A DNA stretch of 43,959 nt from Actinomycetota bacterium. Lineage in GTDB: Bacteria; Actinomycetota; Coriobacteriia; Anaerosomatales; UBA912. The translations under genes were made by a program, and so were the position numbers. Where the stretch lies: NCBI GenBank assembly GCA_023488435.1, contig JAMDCK010000021.1, positions 1 through 43,959 on the forward strand. Direction: 5' to 3'. Under the pieces are notes generated by a model, which saw only the letters and a program-made list of their open reading frames with translations, ran no database searches and had not been told where the DNA came from. This document shows, in pieces, positions 8,768 through 17,999 of the stretch. Positions within the stretch are counted from its first letter, which is position 1, and every line of letters begins with the position of its first letter.

Positions 8768-11700
8768 ATGTCCTTCGTCCACTTGCACACACACTCAATG
8801 TATTCGCTGCTCGACGGTGCGGCTCGCATCACGGATCTTGTGAGCAAGGCCGCTGAGCACAAGATGCCCGCTTTGGCATTGACCGATCACGGGTACATCT
8901 ATGGGGCCGTCGACTTCTTCCGCCAGGCCAAGAAGGCGGGGGTCAAGCCGATCATCGGTTGCGAGGTCTATTTCACGCCGGGGTCGATATCTCAACGGGA
9001 GGGTAAGCCGGAGCTTTATCACCTGTTGCTGCTCGCCAAGAACGATATCGGCTTGGCGAACCTCAAATCGCTACTGAGCGCTGCCGCGGTCGAGGGTTTC
9101 TTCTACAAGCCGCGGATCGACATGGAGTTGTTGACTCAGCATTCGGAAGGTCTCATTGGGACGAGCGCCTGCATGAGCGGAATCGTGAGCAAGTCAATCG
9201 AGCTGGGCATGGTCGAACAGGCCCGGGAGTGGGCGATCAAGTACTCGCAGATCTTCGCGCCTGGCGACTTCTACCTCGAGATCCAGGATCAGGGGATCGT
9301 CGCCGACAACGGGGTGACCCAGCGCCAACTGTGCGAGAAGATCGCAGCCCTCGGCGAGGAGTTAGGCTTGCCGCTCGTGGCGACCAACGACATCCACTAC
9401 ATCTCGCAGGAGGACAGCACCACCCAGGACCTGCTACTTTGCATCGGGACCGGCACCACTCTGAGCGACGAGAAGCGCATGAAGTTCTCGAGCACGGAGT
9501 TCTACATGAAGTCACCTGCCGAGATGGCCGAGGTCATGTCGGCGTACCCGCAGGCTCTCGCCAACACGCTTGAGATTGCCGAGAAGTGTTCGGTCGACAT
9601 CGACTTCGACAGTCTGCACCTCCCGGTCTTCCCGGTTCCGGAAGGCATGACGCAAGAGGGGTACCTGCACGAGCAGTGCGTCAAGGGGCTCAAAGTGAGG
9701 TACGGCGATCCAGTGCCCGATAGCGTCATGGCAAGACTCGACTCTGAGATCGCCGTCATCAACGAACACGGCTTTGCGCCGTACTTCCTCGTCGTGGCTG
9801 ACATCGTGCAGTGGGCGAAGGGGCAGGGAATCGGGGTCGGCCCCGGAAGAGGATCAGCGGCCGGGTCGATCATTGCATACTCGCTAGGCATTACCACGCT
9901 GGATCCGATAGCCAACGGCCTTCTGTTCGAGCGCTTCCTCAATCCAGAGAGAAGCGAGATGCCCGACATCGACATCGACTTTGACGACGAACGTCGTGGC
10001 GACGTGATCCAGTACATGATCGATGAATATGGTGAGGACAAGGTCGCACAGATAATCACCTTCGGCACCATGAAGGCCCGCGCTGCTGTTCGTGATGCAG
10101 GACGGGTTCTCGGCTATCCGTATGGGGTGCCGGATCGCATTTCCAAGATGATCGTCGAGGACCTCAAAGGCACTATCGACTCGTCGCTTGCTCAGAACTC
10201 GGAGTTCAAGGCCGACTACGACACCAACATCGACACCAAGAAGATCGTCGACGCCGCCCGCGCGCTCGAGGGCATCGTCCGAGGCGAAGGAGTCCATGCG
10301 GCCGGAGTGGTCATCTGCCCGGATCCCGTTCGTACCCACGTGCCAGTGAAGTACGACACGAAGGGTGGCGCGGTCATCACGCAGTGGGACGGCGTGACCG
10401 TGGGCGACCTCGGCCTGCTCAAGATGGATATCCTAGGACTCAGGACGCTAACTGCGATCGCCCATGCTGTCCGGGGCATCGAAGAACGACATGGTTTGCG
10501 TATCGACCCCGAGCAGATTCCCATCGACGACAAGAAGACCTTCGACCTCCTTAGCCGAGGAGACACCATGGGTGTTTTCCAGGTCGAATCGGCTGGCATG
10601 AGACAGCTTCTGAAGAAGATGAAGCCGACCACCTTCGAGGACGTGGTGGCCATCCTTGCGCTCTATCGCCCCGGTCCACTCGGGTCGGGCATGGTCGACG
10701 ACTTCGTCGAGCGCAAGCTCGGTCGCAAGGAGGTCACCTACTACGACGATCGACTGGCCCCGATCCTGAAGGAGACGTACGGCACCGTCGTCTACCAGGA
10801 ACAGGTCATGCGCATCTCGATGGAGATGAGTGGCTTCTCGGCGGCTAAAGCGGACAAGCTGCGAAAGGCGATGGGCAAGAAGCTCACAGATGTTCTGGCG
10901 GCACTCAAAGGCGACTGGGTCGAGGGTGCCAAAGGCAACGGCTACGACGCCAAGCTCGCTGAGAGCATGTGGAACGACATCGAGCCCTTCGCCGAGTATG
11001 CGTTCAACAAATCGCACTCGGCAGCTTATGGGCTGATCACGCTGCAGACCGCTTACCTCAAAGCGCACTACCCAAGCGAGTACATGGCGGCAGTGCTCAG
11101 CAGCCATCAGGGTAAGACCGAGAACATCGTCAAGTACGTCGCCGAGTGCAATCGCGCTGGCCTCAAGATTCTGCCGCCGGATGTGAACTCGTCGAACAAG
11201 CGGTTCACGGCCGTGGATGAGGGCATCAGATTCGGGCTGGCGGACATCCGTGGCGTGGGTGAAGCCGTCGTGGAAGAGATACTGAAAGCGCGCGAGAAGG
11301 GCGGCCCGTTCTCATCGCTGCATGACTTCTGTGAGCGCGTCGAGGCGGGCAAGTTCAACAAGAAGACCCTGGAAGCGCTGGTCAAGGCGGGTGCTTTCGA
11401 CTCCACCGGATACTCTCGCATGCAGCTATCAGGCCTGGTCGATGAGTGCGTGGAGCTCGCGGCCAGGCGCCACAAGGATCGCCAGAGCGGTCAGGTCTCG
11501 ATGTTCGATCTCTTCTCGGCAGAGGATGTTGGCGGCATCGATGATATCCCCGAGCCCTCAGGCGAGGAGTGGGACAAGAAGATCAAGCTGACGTTCGAGA
11601 AGGAGATGCTAGGCATCTACGTCTCCGATCATCCGCTCAAAGCCATCGCGGGGAAAATCCGCGAGGCCGCAGATTACAGCTTGCTTGAGGTCGAGGACCT

Positions 11701-12199
11701 GCCTGCAGGCACCATCGCCAGATTCGCAGGGATCCTCTCGGCGGTCGACCGTAAGCCGACGAGGGCCGGCAAGATGATGGCCATCATGACCTTGGAAGAC
11801 CTTGGCGGCTCCGTGGAAGCGGTGCTTTTCCCGCAGATGTTCGACAAGTTCCGCGATCTAATCGCCGAGGAAGCGCAGGTGTGCCTCAAGGCCAAGATCG
11901 AAGAGGATGACCGTGGGCGCAAGCTTATCGTGATGGACGTGACTGCCCTCGAGCCCACAGAGCGCGTGCGTAAGCCCGGCAAAGTGGTCGTAGAGACCGA
12001 TCACGCGGCCATTGCGAACGGCAGATTCGATGAGCTCAAAGAGCTGGTGGATCGCTATCCGGGGAGTGACACCCTTGAACTGCATCTGCGTGGCTCCGGA
12101 TCAGTCCGGGTCTTCGCCTGCGGCATGGTGGATCGCTACGAGAACGGTCTTCACGCTGGGCTCATGGAGATGTTCGGCGGTGCGTGCGTCCGCACGTAG
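8768..12199 (+). CDS. dnaE: DNA polymerase III subunit alpha
   Basis: A 1143-residue replicative C-family polymerase. The start is ATG 8768, giving the canonical MSFVHLHTHSMYSLLDG; the frame is open upstream but homologues begin here. Domains in order are PHP (H5, H7, H9), the palm with catalytic Asp400 and Asp402 in PDIDIDFDDE, and the third catalytic Asp554 in LLKMDILGLRTLT. These match E. coli D401/D403/D555 almost exactly. Then come the fingers, the helix-hairpin-helix region (VGEAVVEEILKAR), and an OB-fold near 985-1060 (ARFAGILSAVDRK). The length is typical for DnaE rather than PolC. It follows the YerC-like gene with a 1-base gap, so the two are probably translated from one transcript. 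Confidence 0.97.
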   Translation: MSFVHLHTHSMYSLLDGAARITDLVSKAAEHKMPALALTDHGYIYGAVDFFRQAKKAGVKPIIGCEVYFTPGSISQREGKPELYHLLLLAKNDIGLANLKSLLSAAAVEGFFYKPRIDMELLTQHSEGLIGTSACMSGIVSKSIELGMVEQAREWAIKYSQIFAPGDFYLEIQDQGIVADNGVTQRQLCEKIAALGEELGLPLVATNDIHYISQEDSTTQDLLLCIGTGTTLSDEKRMKFSSTEFYMKSPAEMAEVMSAYPQALANTLEIAEKCSVDIDFDSLHLPVFPVPEGMTQEGYLHEQCVKGLKVRYGDPVPDSVMARLDSEIAVINEHGFAPYFLVVADIVQWAKGQGIGVGPGRGSAAGSIIAYSLGITTLDPIANGLLFERFLNPERSEMPDIDIDFDDERRGDVIQYMIDEYGEDKVAQIITFGTMKARAAVRDAGRVLGYPYGVPDRISKMIVEDLKGTIDSSLAQNSEFKADYDTNIDTKKIVDAARALEGIVRGEGVHAAGVVICPDPVRTHVPVKYDTKGGAVITQWDGVTVGDLGLLKMDILGLRTLTAIAHAVRGIEERHGLRIDPEQIPIDDKKTFDLLSRGDTMGVFQVESAGMRQLLKKMKPTTFEDVVAILALYRPGPLGSGMVDDFVERKLGRKEVTYYDDRLAPILKETYGTVVYQEQVMRISMEMSGFSAAKADKLRKAMGKKLTDVLAALKGDWVEGAKGNGYDAKLAESMWNDIEPFAEYAFNKSHSAAYGLITLQTAYLKAHYPSEYMAAVLSSHQGKTENIVKYVAECNRAGLKILPPDVNSSNKRFTAVDEGIRFGLADIRGVGEAVVEEILKAREKGGPFSSLHDFCERVEAGKFNKKTLEALVKAGAFDSTGYSRMQLSGLVDECVELAARRHKDRQSGQVSMFDLFSAEDVGGIDDIPEPSGEEWDKKIKLTFEKEMLGIYVSDHPLKAIAGKIREAADYSLLEVEDLPAGTIARFAGILSAVDRKPTRAGKMMAIMTLEDLGGSVEAVLFPQMFDKFRDLIAEEAQVCLKAKIEEDDRGRKLIVMDVTALEPTERVRKPGKVVVETDHAAIANGRFDELKELVDRYPGSDTLELHLRGSGSVRVFACGMVDRYENGLHAGLMEMFGGACVRT

Positions 12200-12222
12200 G
12201 TTGGGGACGCACCTGCGAGGGG

Positions 12223-12250
12223 TTGACTCGCCTTCGGCATGTGGTATGCT
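12223..12250 (+). promoter_or_regulatory. Promoter of the histidine operon
   Basis: A -35 box TTGACT (12223-12228) and a -10 box TATGCT (12245-12250) are separated by 16 bases. The -10 is preceded by TGG, forming an extended -10. Transcription should start near 12257, about 50 bases before hisZ. This is the clearest plus-strand promoter between dnaE and the his genes. Confidence 0.75.
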
Positions 12251-12265
12251 ACTCCAGCACTCTAT

Positions 12266-12275
12266 CACTATAGTG
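12266..12275 (+). promoter_or_regulatory. Perfect palindrome, candidate operator of the histidine operon
   Basis: CACTATAGTG is its own reverse complement. It lies about 10 bases downstream of the predicted transcription start and 33 bases before hisZ, a position where a bound dimeric repressor would block initiation. The TrpR-type regulator encoded at 8461-8766 is the obvious candidate protein. Assignment as an operator is inference from position and symmetry only. Confidence 0.4.
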
Positions 12276-12308
12276 CGATGAAGTGGCCGTAGAGGAGATT
12301 GAACTGCA

Positions 12309-13574
12309 ATGAGACCCACGACACCAAGAGGCTTTCGCGACATCCTCACACGTGAGGCTCGCGAGCGTGACCAGATATCGAGGTCGATCATCGAGGCACT
12401 GGCCGCCTGGGGGTATTCGATCGTTGAGACCCCGATCGTCGAAGAGTACACGACGCTCCAGGTCGGCGTAGGCAAGTCGCTCCAGGGAACCGTGTTCCCG
12501 TTCGTCGATACCGACGGAACTTTGCTAGCACTGCGCCCAGAGATGTCGGTCCCGATCGCGAGGCTTGCTGCGACGCGGCTTTCCCAGTCGCCCGGACCAC
12601 ACCGGCTCAGCTACAGCTCGGAGGTCTTCCGCGAGCAAGTCTCGTTGCGCGGGCAGGCCCGGCAGTTCACCCAGGTCGGACTCGAGCTTATCGGTGCGAG
12701 CGGCCCTGTCGCCGATGCCGAAGTGGTCGGCACGCTCGTCGAGTCCCTTCGAGCTACGGGGCTTCGCGGGTTCGTGGTCGCTGTGGGCACCGTGGAGGTC
12801 CTGCGGTCGATCATCACATCGTCCGATATGGACTCCCAGTGGAAAGATGCTGTCATCGAGGCAGCTCAGAAGCGCAATCTCGTGGCCATCGACCTTTTGG
12901 CCGCTCGCGAAGGACTCGATTCTGCAGTCGCTTCTGCACTCAGGGTCGTTCCGCGCCTGCGCGGTGGCCGCGAGGTGATCGCCGAGTGTTCGCAGGTAGC
13001 GGGATCCTTCGCTGGAGTCGCGGCTGCCCTCGATCTTCTCGGCGCCACGTGGGATCTACTCGAAGCCTCTGGCGTCCAGGAGTTCGTCTCGATCGACCTG
13101 GGCACCATGAGGTCGTTCGACTACTACGCAGGCATGGTCCTCGAGGTCTTCGCGCCGCAGCTCGGCGTCGCAATCGGCGGAGGCGGCCGATACGACCCGG
13201 TGATGTCGGAGTTCGGCGACCCTTGTCCGGCCGCTGGCTTTGCGCTCGGACTCGAGAGGGTGCACATCGCACTTTCCGAGCAGGGCGGCGTGAAGCCCTC
13301 CCGAGCCCTGGACGCTGTTCTCGGCGGCGAGGCGCAGCAATCGTTCGTGGCGGCAGCCAAGCTTCGGGCCGCGGGGTGGCGGGTGCGTCTCGCTTGCGGG
13401 GATCGGGCCAGCGTCGCCGAAGAGGGTCCGCAGTTCGCAGCGAAGCTCGCTTTGTGGGCCTCGGCAGACGGCGTCGTGGTCCTCGGCAGCGATGCGAGCG
13501 TCACCGGCACGCTGTCCGAGCCCTTCGGCGAGCCGCCTAGCCAAGCCGAAAGAGAGTCGGAGGTGCGCTCGTGA
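12309..13574 (+). CDS. hisZ: ATP phosphoribosyltransferase regulatory subunit
   Basis: A 421-residue paralogue of the histidyl-tRNA synthetase catalytic core. It pairs with short-form HisG to make the hetero-octameric ATP phosphoribosyltransferase, the feedback-controlled first step of histidine synthesis. Class II synthetase-like segments are seen: LRPEMSVPIARL, SYSSEVFREQ, SFDYYAGMVLEVF, GGGGRYD and AAGFALGLERV. HisRS proper would have further conserved histidine and adenylate contacts. The adjacent short hisG, translated from an overlapping GTG, makes HisZ the right call. The C-terminal segment after about residue 330 is a short remnant of an anticodon-binding-like domain. It is the first gene of the his operon, downstream of the promoter at 12223. 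Confidence 0.9.
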   Translation: MRPTTPRGFRDILTREARERDQISRSIIEALAAWGYSIVETPIVEEYTTLQVGVGKSLQGTVFPFVDTDGTLLALRPEMSVPIARLAATRLSQSPGPHRLSYSSEVFREQVSLRGQARQFTQVGLELIGASGPVADAEVVGTLVESLRATGLRGFVVAVGTVEVLRSIITSSDMDSQWKDAVIEAAQKRNLVAIDLLAAREGLDSAVASALRVVPRLRGGREVIAECSQVAGSFAGVAAALDLLGATWDLLEASGVQEFVSIDLGTMRSFDYYAGMVLEVFAPQLGVAIGGGGRYDPVMSEFGDPCPAAGFALGLERVHIALSEQGGVKPSRALDAVLGGEAQQSFVAAAKLRAAGWRVRLACGDRASVAEEGPQFAAKLALWASADGVVVLGSDASVTGTLSEPFGEPPSQAERESEVRS

Positions 13575-14254
13575 TCGTGAAGCGCTCGATCGAAGCCCAC
13601 GAAGCCGCCAGCAGATCGCGACTTCGGTTCGCAATCCCGAAAGGCGCCCTGTTCTCAGGGGCCGTCGATGTGCTCTCGCGCATCGGTGTCGACACGCGCG
13701 GACTCGAGGAGTCCGGCCGCCAACTCATCGTGGTCACCGACGATTTCGAGTTCGTGATCAGCAAGCCAAGCGACATCCCCATCTACGTTGCCACTGGCGC
13801 CGCCGATGTCGGTATCGCAGGCGCGGACGTGCTCGCAGAACTCCAGGTTGACGTCGTGGAGATACTCGACCTCGGGTTTGGGGCGTGCAAGATGGTCGTC
13901 GCCGAGCCGCTGGTCCCGCGCGAAGACCCGCAGCAAGTGTACGAGCACCTCGGCGTCATCCGTGTGGCGACCAAGTACCCGCGCATCACCGAGCGCCACT
14001 ACTCGCGAAAAGGCGTGCAGGTCGAGGTCGTCAAGCTAAACGGCAACATCGAGATCGCCCCACTCATCGGCATGGCGGACCAGATCGTCGACATCACGCA
14101 GACTGGGACCACCCTGCGCAAAAACGATCTGCGGATCGTCGAGGATGTCATGTTCGCTTCGGCGAGATTCATCGCCAATCCCGGCAGTCTGCGGACCCGT
14201 TCATTACAAGTCGGTGAACTCGTGCAGGCTTTGGGCGGTCTGAAGGTACAATGA
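13571..14254 (+). CDS. hisG: ATP phosphoribosyltransferase catalytic subunit, short form
   Basis: 227 residues. The enzyme joins ATP and PRPP to give phosphoribosyl-ATP. Seen are RFAIPKGALF, DIPIYVATGAADVGIAGADVL across the substrate site, VATKYPRITERHYSRKG and the PRPP-binding DITQTGTTLRKNDL. The C-terminal ACT-like regulatory domain of long HisG is absent, so HisZ is needed for activity and histidine inhibition. GTG 13571 overlaps the hisZ stop, and GGAGGTG (13559-13565) lies in the hisZ 3' end. The N-terminus carries about 17 extra residues before the usual RLRFAIPKG start; a later start is possible but has no obvious binding site. Confidence 0.93.
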   Translation: MIVKRSIEAHEAASRSRLRFAIPKGALFSGAVDVLSRIGVDTRGLEESGRQLIVVTDDFEFVISKPSDIPIYVATGAADVGIAGADVLAELQVDVVEILDLGFGACKMVVAEPLVPREDPQQVYEHLGVIRVATKYPRITERHYSRKGVQVEVVKLNGNIEIAPLIGMADQIVDITQTGTTLRKNDLRIVEDVMFASARFIANPGSLRTRSLQVGELVQALGGLKVQ

Positions 14255-14303
14255 AGATGATCGCCGGATTTCCCGGGCGACACGAGGAAAGGTCGATTCA
14301 ACG

Positions 14304-15650
14304 ATGATCCGCCGAATAGATCTCGAACCAGGAGCCAAGCTCACCGAGGACCAACTTGCGCGCACTTCCAGCATCGACGCTGAGGTACTGTCCGTAGCGG
14401 CAAGGATCATCGACGAGGTCCGTCGACGCGATGACGAGGCGCTTTTCGACTACACCAAGCGCTTCGATAGCGTCGAGCTCACCACCCTTCGGGTAACCGC
14501 CGAGGAGATCTCGGACGCTATGACCTCCGTCGACGATGAGTTTCTCGACGCGGTCTCGGCTGCCGCCTCGGCGATCGAGGATTTCCATGCCCGCCAGGTG
14601 ACGCAGTCGTGGTTCACGACTCACGAGGGCGGGATATTCCTGGGACAGAAGGTCACGCCGCTCTCGCGCGTAGGCATCTATGTGCCCGGCGGACGGGCGT
14701 GCTACCCCTCAAGCGTGCTGATGGGCGCGATTCCTGCGCTGGTCGCAGGCGTGGACGAGGTCGTCATGGTGGCCCCGCCCGATTCAAGCGGGAACATCAA
14801 CCCGTACACGCTGGCCGCTGCCGCGATCGTCGGCATCGACGAGATTTACAAGGTGGGCGGGGCGCAGGCGATCGCCGCCCTGGCATTCGGAACGCGATCG
14901 ATCCCGCGTGTCGACAAGATCGTCGGCCCGGGCAACGCTTATGTGACCGCCGCCAAGAAGCTCGTGATGGGCGATTGCGGAATCGACATGCTTGCCGGTC
15001 CTTCGGAGGTACTGATACTCGCCGACGAGACCGCGGTCCCGCTCTTCGTGGCGATCGACCTCATGGCGCAGGCGGAGCACGATCCCCGTGCGGCCACCTA
15101 CTTGGTGACCACCGACCCGGACCTTCCCGCAGAGGTCGAGGAGGCGCTGGGAGTGCTTCTCGGCGAGTCCCCAAGGGGGGAGATCACCGCGCAGTCCCTC
15201 TCGGAGAATGGCGTGTTCATCGTGTGCCCCGACACGCAGACAGCTCTCGACGCGGTGAACCTGATCGCGCCTGAGCACCTAGAGATCCAGACGGTGGACG
15301 CGTTCCACCTGCTCAGCGGCATCAAGAACGCCGGCGCCATCTTCCTGGGGCCTTGGACGCCCGAATCCGTGGGCGACTACGTCGCCGGGCCCAACCACGT
15401 ACTACCCACTGGAGGCACCGCGCGCTTCTCGAATCCGCTTTCGGTCGATGATTTCGTCAAGAAGTCGTCGGTGCTGTCTTACTCGTTCGAGGCGCTCGAG
15501 TCAGAGGGCCCCGACGCCATGACCTTTGCGAACAGAGAAGGCTTGTGGGCGCACGAGGCGGCCATCGCACTGAGGCTGGGGATGGTACTCAGTGAGGACG
15601 ATGATCCCGTACAAGGCGATGATGACACAGGCGGGAGCGAGCCTCGATGA
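14304..15650 (+). CDS. hisD: Histidinol dehydrogenase
   Basis: 448 residues, slightly longer than the usual 425-435. It is a zinc enzyme oxidising L-histidinol to L-histidine in two NAD+ steps, the end of the pathway. Conserved segments are [62 protein letters not shown], and catalytic Glu324/His325 in APEHLEIQ. The terminal [20 protein letters not shown] segment is also present. The start at ATG 14304 has GAGGAAAGG upstream. The last four bases form ATGA with hisC. The acidic C-terminal tail ([12 protein letters not shown]) is extra relative to the core family. Confidence 0.97.
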   Translation: MIRRIDLEPGAKLTEDQLARTSSIDAEVLSVAARIIDEVRRRDDEALFDYTKRFDSVELTTLRVTAEEISDAMTSVDDEFLDAVSAAASAIEDFHARQVTQSWFTTHEGGIFLGQKVTPLSRVGIYVPGGRACYPSSVLMGAIPALVAGVDEVVMVAPPDSSGNINPYTLAAAAIVGIDEIYKVGGAQAIAALAFGTRSIPRVDKIVGPGNAYVTAAKKLVMGDCGIDMLAGPSEVLILADETAVPLFVAIDLMAQAEHDPRAATYLVTTDPDLPAEVEEALGVLLGESPRGEITAQSLSENGVFIVCPDTQTALDAVNLIAPEHLEIQTVDAFHLLSGIKNAGAIFLGPWTPESVGDYVAGPNHVLPTGGTARFSNPLSVDDFVKKSSVLSYSFEALESEGPDAMTFANREGLWAHEAAIALRLGMVLSEDDDPVQGDDDTGGSEPR

Positions 15651-16786
15651 AGAAAGTCAGGGACCCCAAGGACGCACTCGAAGGGCTTGTCCCTTACGAT
15701 GCCAAGGCCATCAAGGCCGAAGTCGTGCTCTCCAACAACGAGCACCCCGACAACATCCCCAAGGAGATTGCAGCCTGGATCGCCCAGCGGATAGACAAGT
15801 TCCAGTTCAACCGCTATCCGGATCCCACGGCCCGGGAACTCAGAACGCTCATCGCCGAAGCGAACGGGCTGGATGCTGCCAACGTGCTTGTCGGGAACGG
15901 TGGCGATGAGTTGATTCTAGACATCCTGTTGGCATGGGGTGGCCCCAACCGCAAGGTGCTGGACCTGCCGCCGACTTTCTCGATGTACGCCATCGACGCA
16001 AAGATCACTGGAACCGAGCTCGTCAGCATCCCGCGGGACGCGGAGTTCAAGGTCGAAGGCGACGCTGTCCTAGAGCGGCTCGCACAAGGCGACATCGACG
16101 TCGTGATGATCGCCAATCCGAACAACCCGACTGGTAACTTATGCCCCGAAACCCTGCTGATCGACATCCTCAATGCTTCCGATGCGCTGGTTGTCGTCGA
16201 CGAGGCGTACTTCGAGTTCTCCAGGCACACCATGAGGCCGCACATGGACAGGCATCGCAACCTGGTCATCTTGAGGACCTTCTCCAAGGCGTTCTCGATT
16301 GCGGGCATGCGGGTGGGCTACCTTCTCGGCCACGAAGATGTTCTCGACGAGATCCGCAAGGTGCGTCAGCCGTACTCGGTGAACGCCTTCTCGCAGTGGG
16401 TCGCGCTCAAGGTCTTTCGCGAGAGGGTCGTTTTCGAGAGTGCGATCCGCGAACTCATGCGCGAGCGGGACCGGATCGTCTTCGGCCTCGCTGAGCTCGA
16501 CGGCGTGGAGGTCTTTTCCTCCGAGGCGAACTTCGTGCTCTTCCGCGTCGAGCATGCCGGTGCGCTGTGGCACGACCTGCTCCACAGTCACTCGGTGTTG
16601 GTGCGCGACCTAACGCGCGCCGAAGGATTGCAGGACTGCCTGCGCGTGACGATTGGGTCGCCGGAGGAGAACACGGCGTTCCTGACGGCGATGAGGGCCG
16701 CCCTGTCTGCTCGGCGGCTTTCACAGATGATGACCAGCGGGGCTGCTGCCGACCATCCAGCCACGCAAGAGGAGGCGGGGAAGTGA
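15647..16786 (+). CDS. hisC: Histidinol-phosphate aminotransferase
   Basis: A 379-residue fold-type I PLP enzyme transaminating imidazole-acetol phosphate to histidinol phosphate with glutamate. Features are NNEHPDNIP near the start, GNGGDELILDIL, ANPNNPTGNL, DEAYFEFS and the PLP lysine K214 in TFSKAFSIAGMRVGY. K214 has the same number as in E. coli HisC. The C-terminal SNFVLF-type segment (EANFVLFRV) and the LRVTIGSPEEN motif complete the family pattern. It overlaps hisD by four bases (ATGA) and hisB by GTGA. Aromatic aminotransferases share the fold, but operon position settles the role. Confidence 0.95.
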   Translation: MKKVRDPKDALEGLVPYDAKAIKAEVVLSNNEHPDNIPKEIAAWIAQRIDKFQFNRYPDPTARELRTLIAEANGLDAANVLVGNGGDELILDILLAWGGPNRKVLDLPPTFSMYAIDAKITGTELVSIPRDAEFKVEGDAVLERLAQGDIDVVMIANPNNPTGNLCPETLLIDILNASDALVVVDEAYFEFSRHTMRPHMDRHRNLVILRTFSKAFSIAGMRVGYLLGHEDVLDEIRKVRQPYSVNAFSQWVALKVFRERVVFESAIRELMRERDRIVFGLAELDGVEVFSSEANFVLFRVEHAGALWHDLLHSHSVLVRDLTRAEGLQDCLRVTIGSPEENTAFLTAMRAALSARRLSQMMTSGAAADHPATQEEAGK

Positions 16787-17379
16787 CTGACATGACTCGG
16801 AAAGCAGCGATTGCGCGGGGCACTTCAGAGACATCGATTCAGCTTGAAGTCGACCTAGACGGTAGCGGTGTTGTGTCGGCGAGGACCGGGATCCCCTTCT
16901 TCGACCACATGCTCGATGCTTTCGGCAGGCACTCGCTGATCGACCTCGCCCTCGAGGCCACTGGTGACCTTGAGGTCGACGCGCATCACACGGTCGAGGA
17001 CGTAGGCATCGTCTTGGGGCAGGCAGTAGCTAAGGCACTCGGCGACAAGTCGGGAATCAAGCGCTTCGGCTCGGCCACCGTTCCCATGGACGAAGCGCTG
17101 GTGCTCGCCGCGATCGACATCTCCGGCCGAGGCGGACTCCACTACGAGGTCGACCTGCCAATCGAATTCATCGGCACCTTCGATACGACGCTTGCCAAGG
17201 AGTTTCTCATCGCCTTTGCCAGCAATGCAGGCATGACCGTACACATACGGATGCTCGCAGGCGAGAACAGCCACCACATCATCGAAGCGGTGTTCAAGGC
17301 TCTGGCCCAGGCACTTCGTGTCGCCGTCGAGCTTGATCCGCGCGTCAAGAGCGTGCCCTCGACAAAGGGTGCCCTGTGA
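16783..17379 (+). CDS. hisB: Imidazoleglycerol-phosphate dehydratase
   Basis: 198 residues, the monofunctional dehydratase without the N-terminal phosphatase found in enterobacteria. It dehydrates imidazole-glycerol phosphate to imidazole-acetol phosphate using Mn2+ bound by histidine clusters. Seen are FFDHMLDAFGRHSLIDL, HHTVEDVGIVLGQA and a second cluster at ENSHHIIEAVFKA. The frame is open well upstream into hisC, but the start is GTG 16783 (overlapping the hisC stop, GGAGG at 16771-16775) or ATG 16792. The protein does not need the upstream extension. It ends in GTGA shared with hisH. Confidence 0.95.
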   Translation: MTDMTRKAAIARGTSETSIQLEVDLDGSGVVSARTGIPFFDHMLDAFGRHSLIDLALEATGDLEVDAHHTVEDVGIVLGQAVAKALGDKSGIKRFGSATVPMDEALVLAAIDISGRGGLHYEVDLPIEFIGTFDTTLAKEFLIAFASNAGMTVHIRMLAGENSHHIIEAVFKALAQALRVAVELDPRVKSVPSTKGAL

Positions 17380-17999
17380 TCGCTGTTGTCGATTACGGCA
17401 TGGGCAACCTCAGAAGCGTGCAGAAGGGATTCGAGTCGGCCGGCGTCAATGGCGTTTCGATCACGAGCGATCCTTCGGCCATAGCCGCCGCCGATGGCAT
17501 CGTCTTGCCCGGCGTGGGCGCATTTCGTGATGCGATGGCGCATCTTGATGCCAGCGGCATCAAGGAGGCCCTTGTGGCTGCGATAGCTTCCGGCACGCCG
17601 TTGCTCGGGATCTGCCTGGGGATGCAGATGCTCGCCGAGACAGGCTTCGAAGATGGCGAATGGCCGGGCCTAGGGGTGATACCCGGAACCTGCGTCCGAC
17701 TCCCTGATGTGGTAAAAGTGCCGCACATGGGGTGGAACACCGTGGCTTACCCGCAACCCAGCCCGCTCTTTGATGGCATCCCTGCGGGGTCGGCTTTCTA
17801 CTTCGTTCACAGTTATCGGCTGAATCCCGCGCAGGATTCCTGTATCATCGGAAAAACCGAGCACGGACTGACTTTTGCATCGGCGATCCAGGCAAGCCCG
17901 AACGTCTTTGCGGTTCAGTTCCACCCCGAAAAGTCTTCGGATGCCGGATTGCGCCTGCTGGCGAACTTCGGCCGGATCGTACAGGAGAAGATGCAGTGA
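17376..17999 (+). CDS. hisH: Imidazole glycerol phosphate synthase, glutamine amidotransferase subunit
   Basis: A 207-residue class I glutaminase that supplies ammonia to HisF. The catalytic triad is visible: Cys80 in LLGICLGMQML, His183 and Glu185 in QFHPEKSS. The N-terminus IAVVDYGMGNLRSV and the PHMGWNTV segment are characteristic of HisH. Translation begins at GTG 17376, overlapping the hisB stop, and ends overlapping the hisA GTG. The length is normal (about 200-210). Confidence 0.96.
   Translation: MIAVVDYGMGNLRSVQKGFESAGVNGVSITSDPSAIAAADGIVLPGVGAFRDAMAHLDASGIKEALVAAIASGTPLLGICLGMQMLAETGFEDGEWPGLGVIPGTCVRLPDVVKVPHMGWNTVAYPQPSPLFDGIPAGSAFYFVHSYRLNPAQDSCIIGKTEHGLTFASAIQASPNVFAVQFHPEKSSDAGLRLLANFGRIVQEKMQ

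Noticed and set aside
12179-12213. Inverted repeat over the dnaE stop codon as a terminator
   Set aside because: Two mutually exclusive 7-8 base stems are possible, with a large loop containing the stop codon and no T run; too weak to call.
12251-12308. T-box or histidine attenuator leader before hisZ
   Set aside because: The leader is only about 50 bases, with no histidine-rich leader peptide, no T-box sequence and no terminator hairpin.
13571-13620. Frame error at the hisG start because of its extra N-terminus
   Set aside because: The GTG at 13571 has a good ribosome-binding site and overlaps the hisZ stop, so the longer N-terminus is acceptable as it stands.
16567-16782. Upstream extension of the hisB frame into hisC
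   Set aside because: Homologues start near GTG 16783 or ATG 16792, which have a ribosome-binding site; the extension has low-complexity sequence and overlaps hisC.
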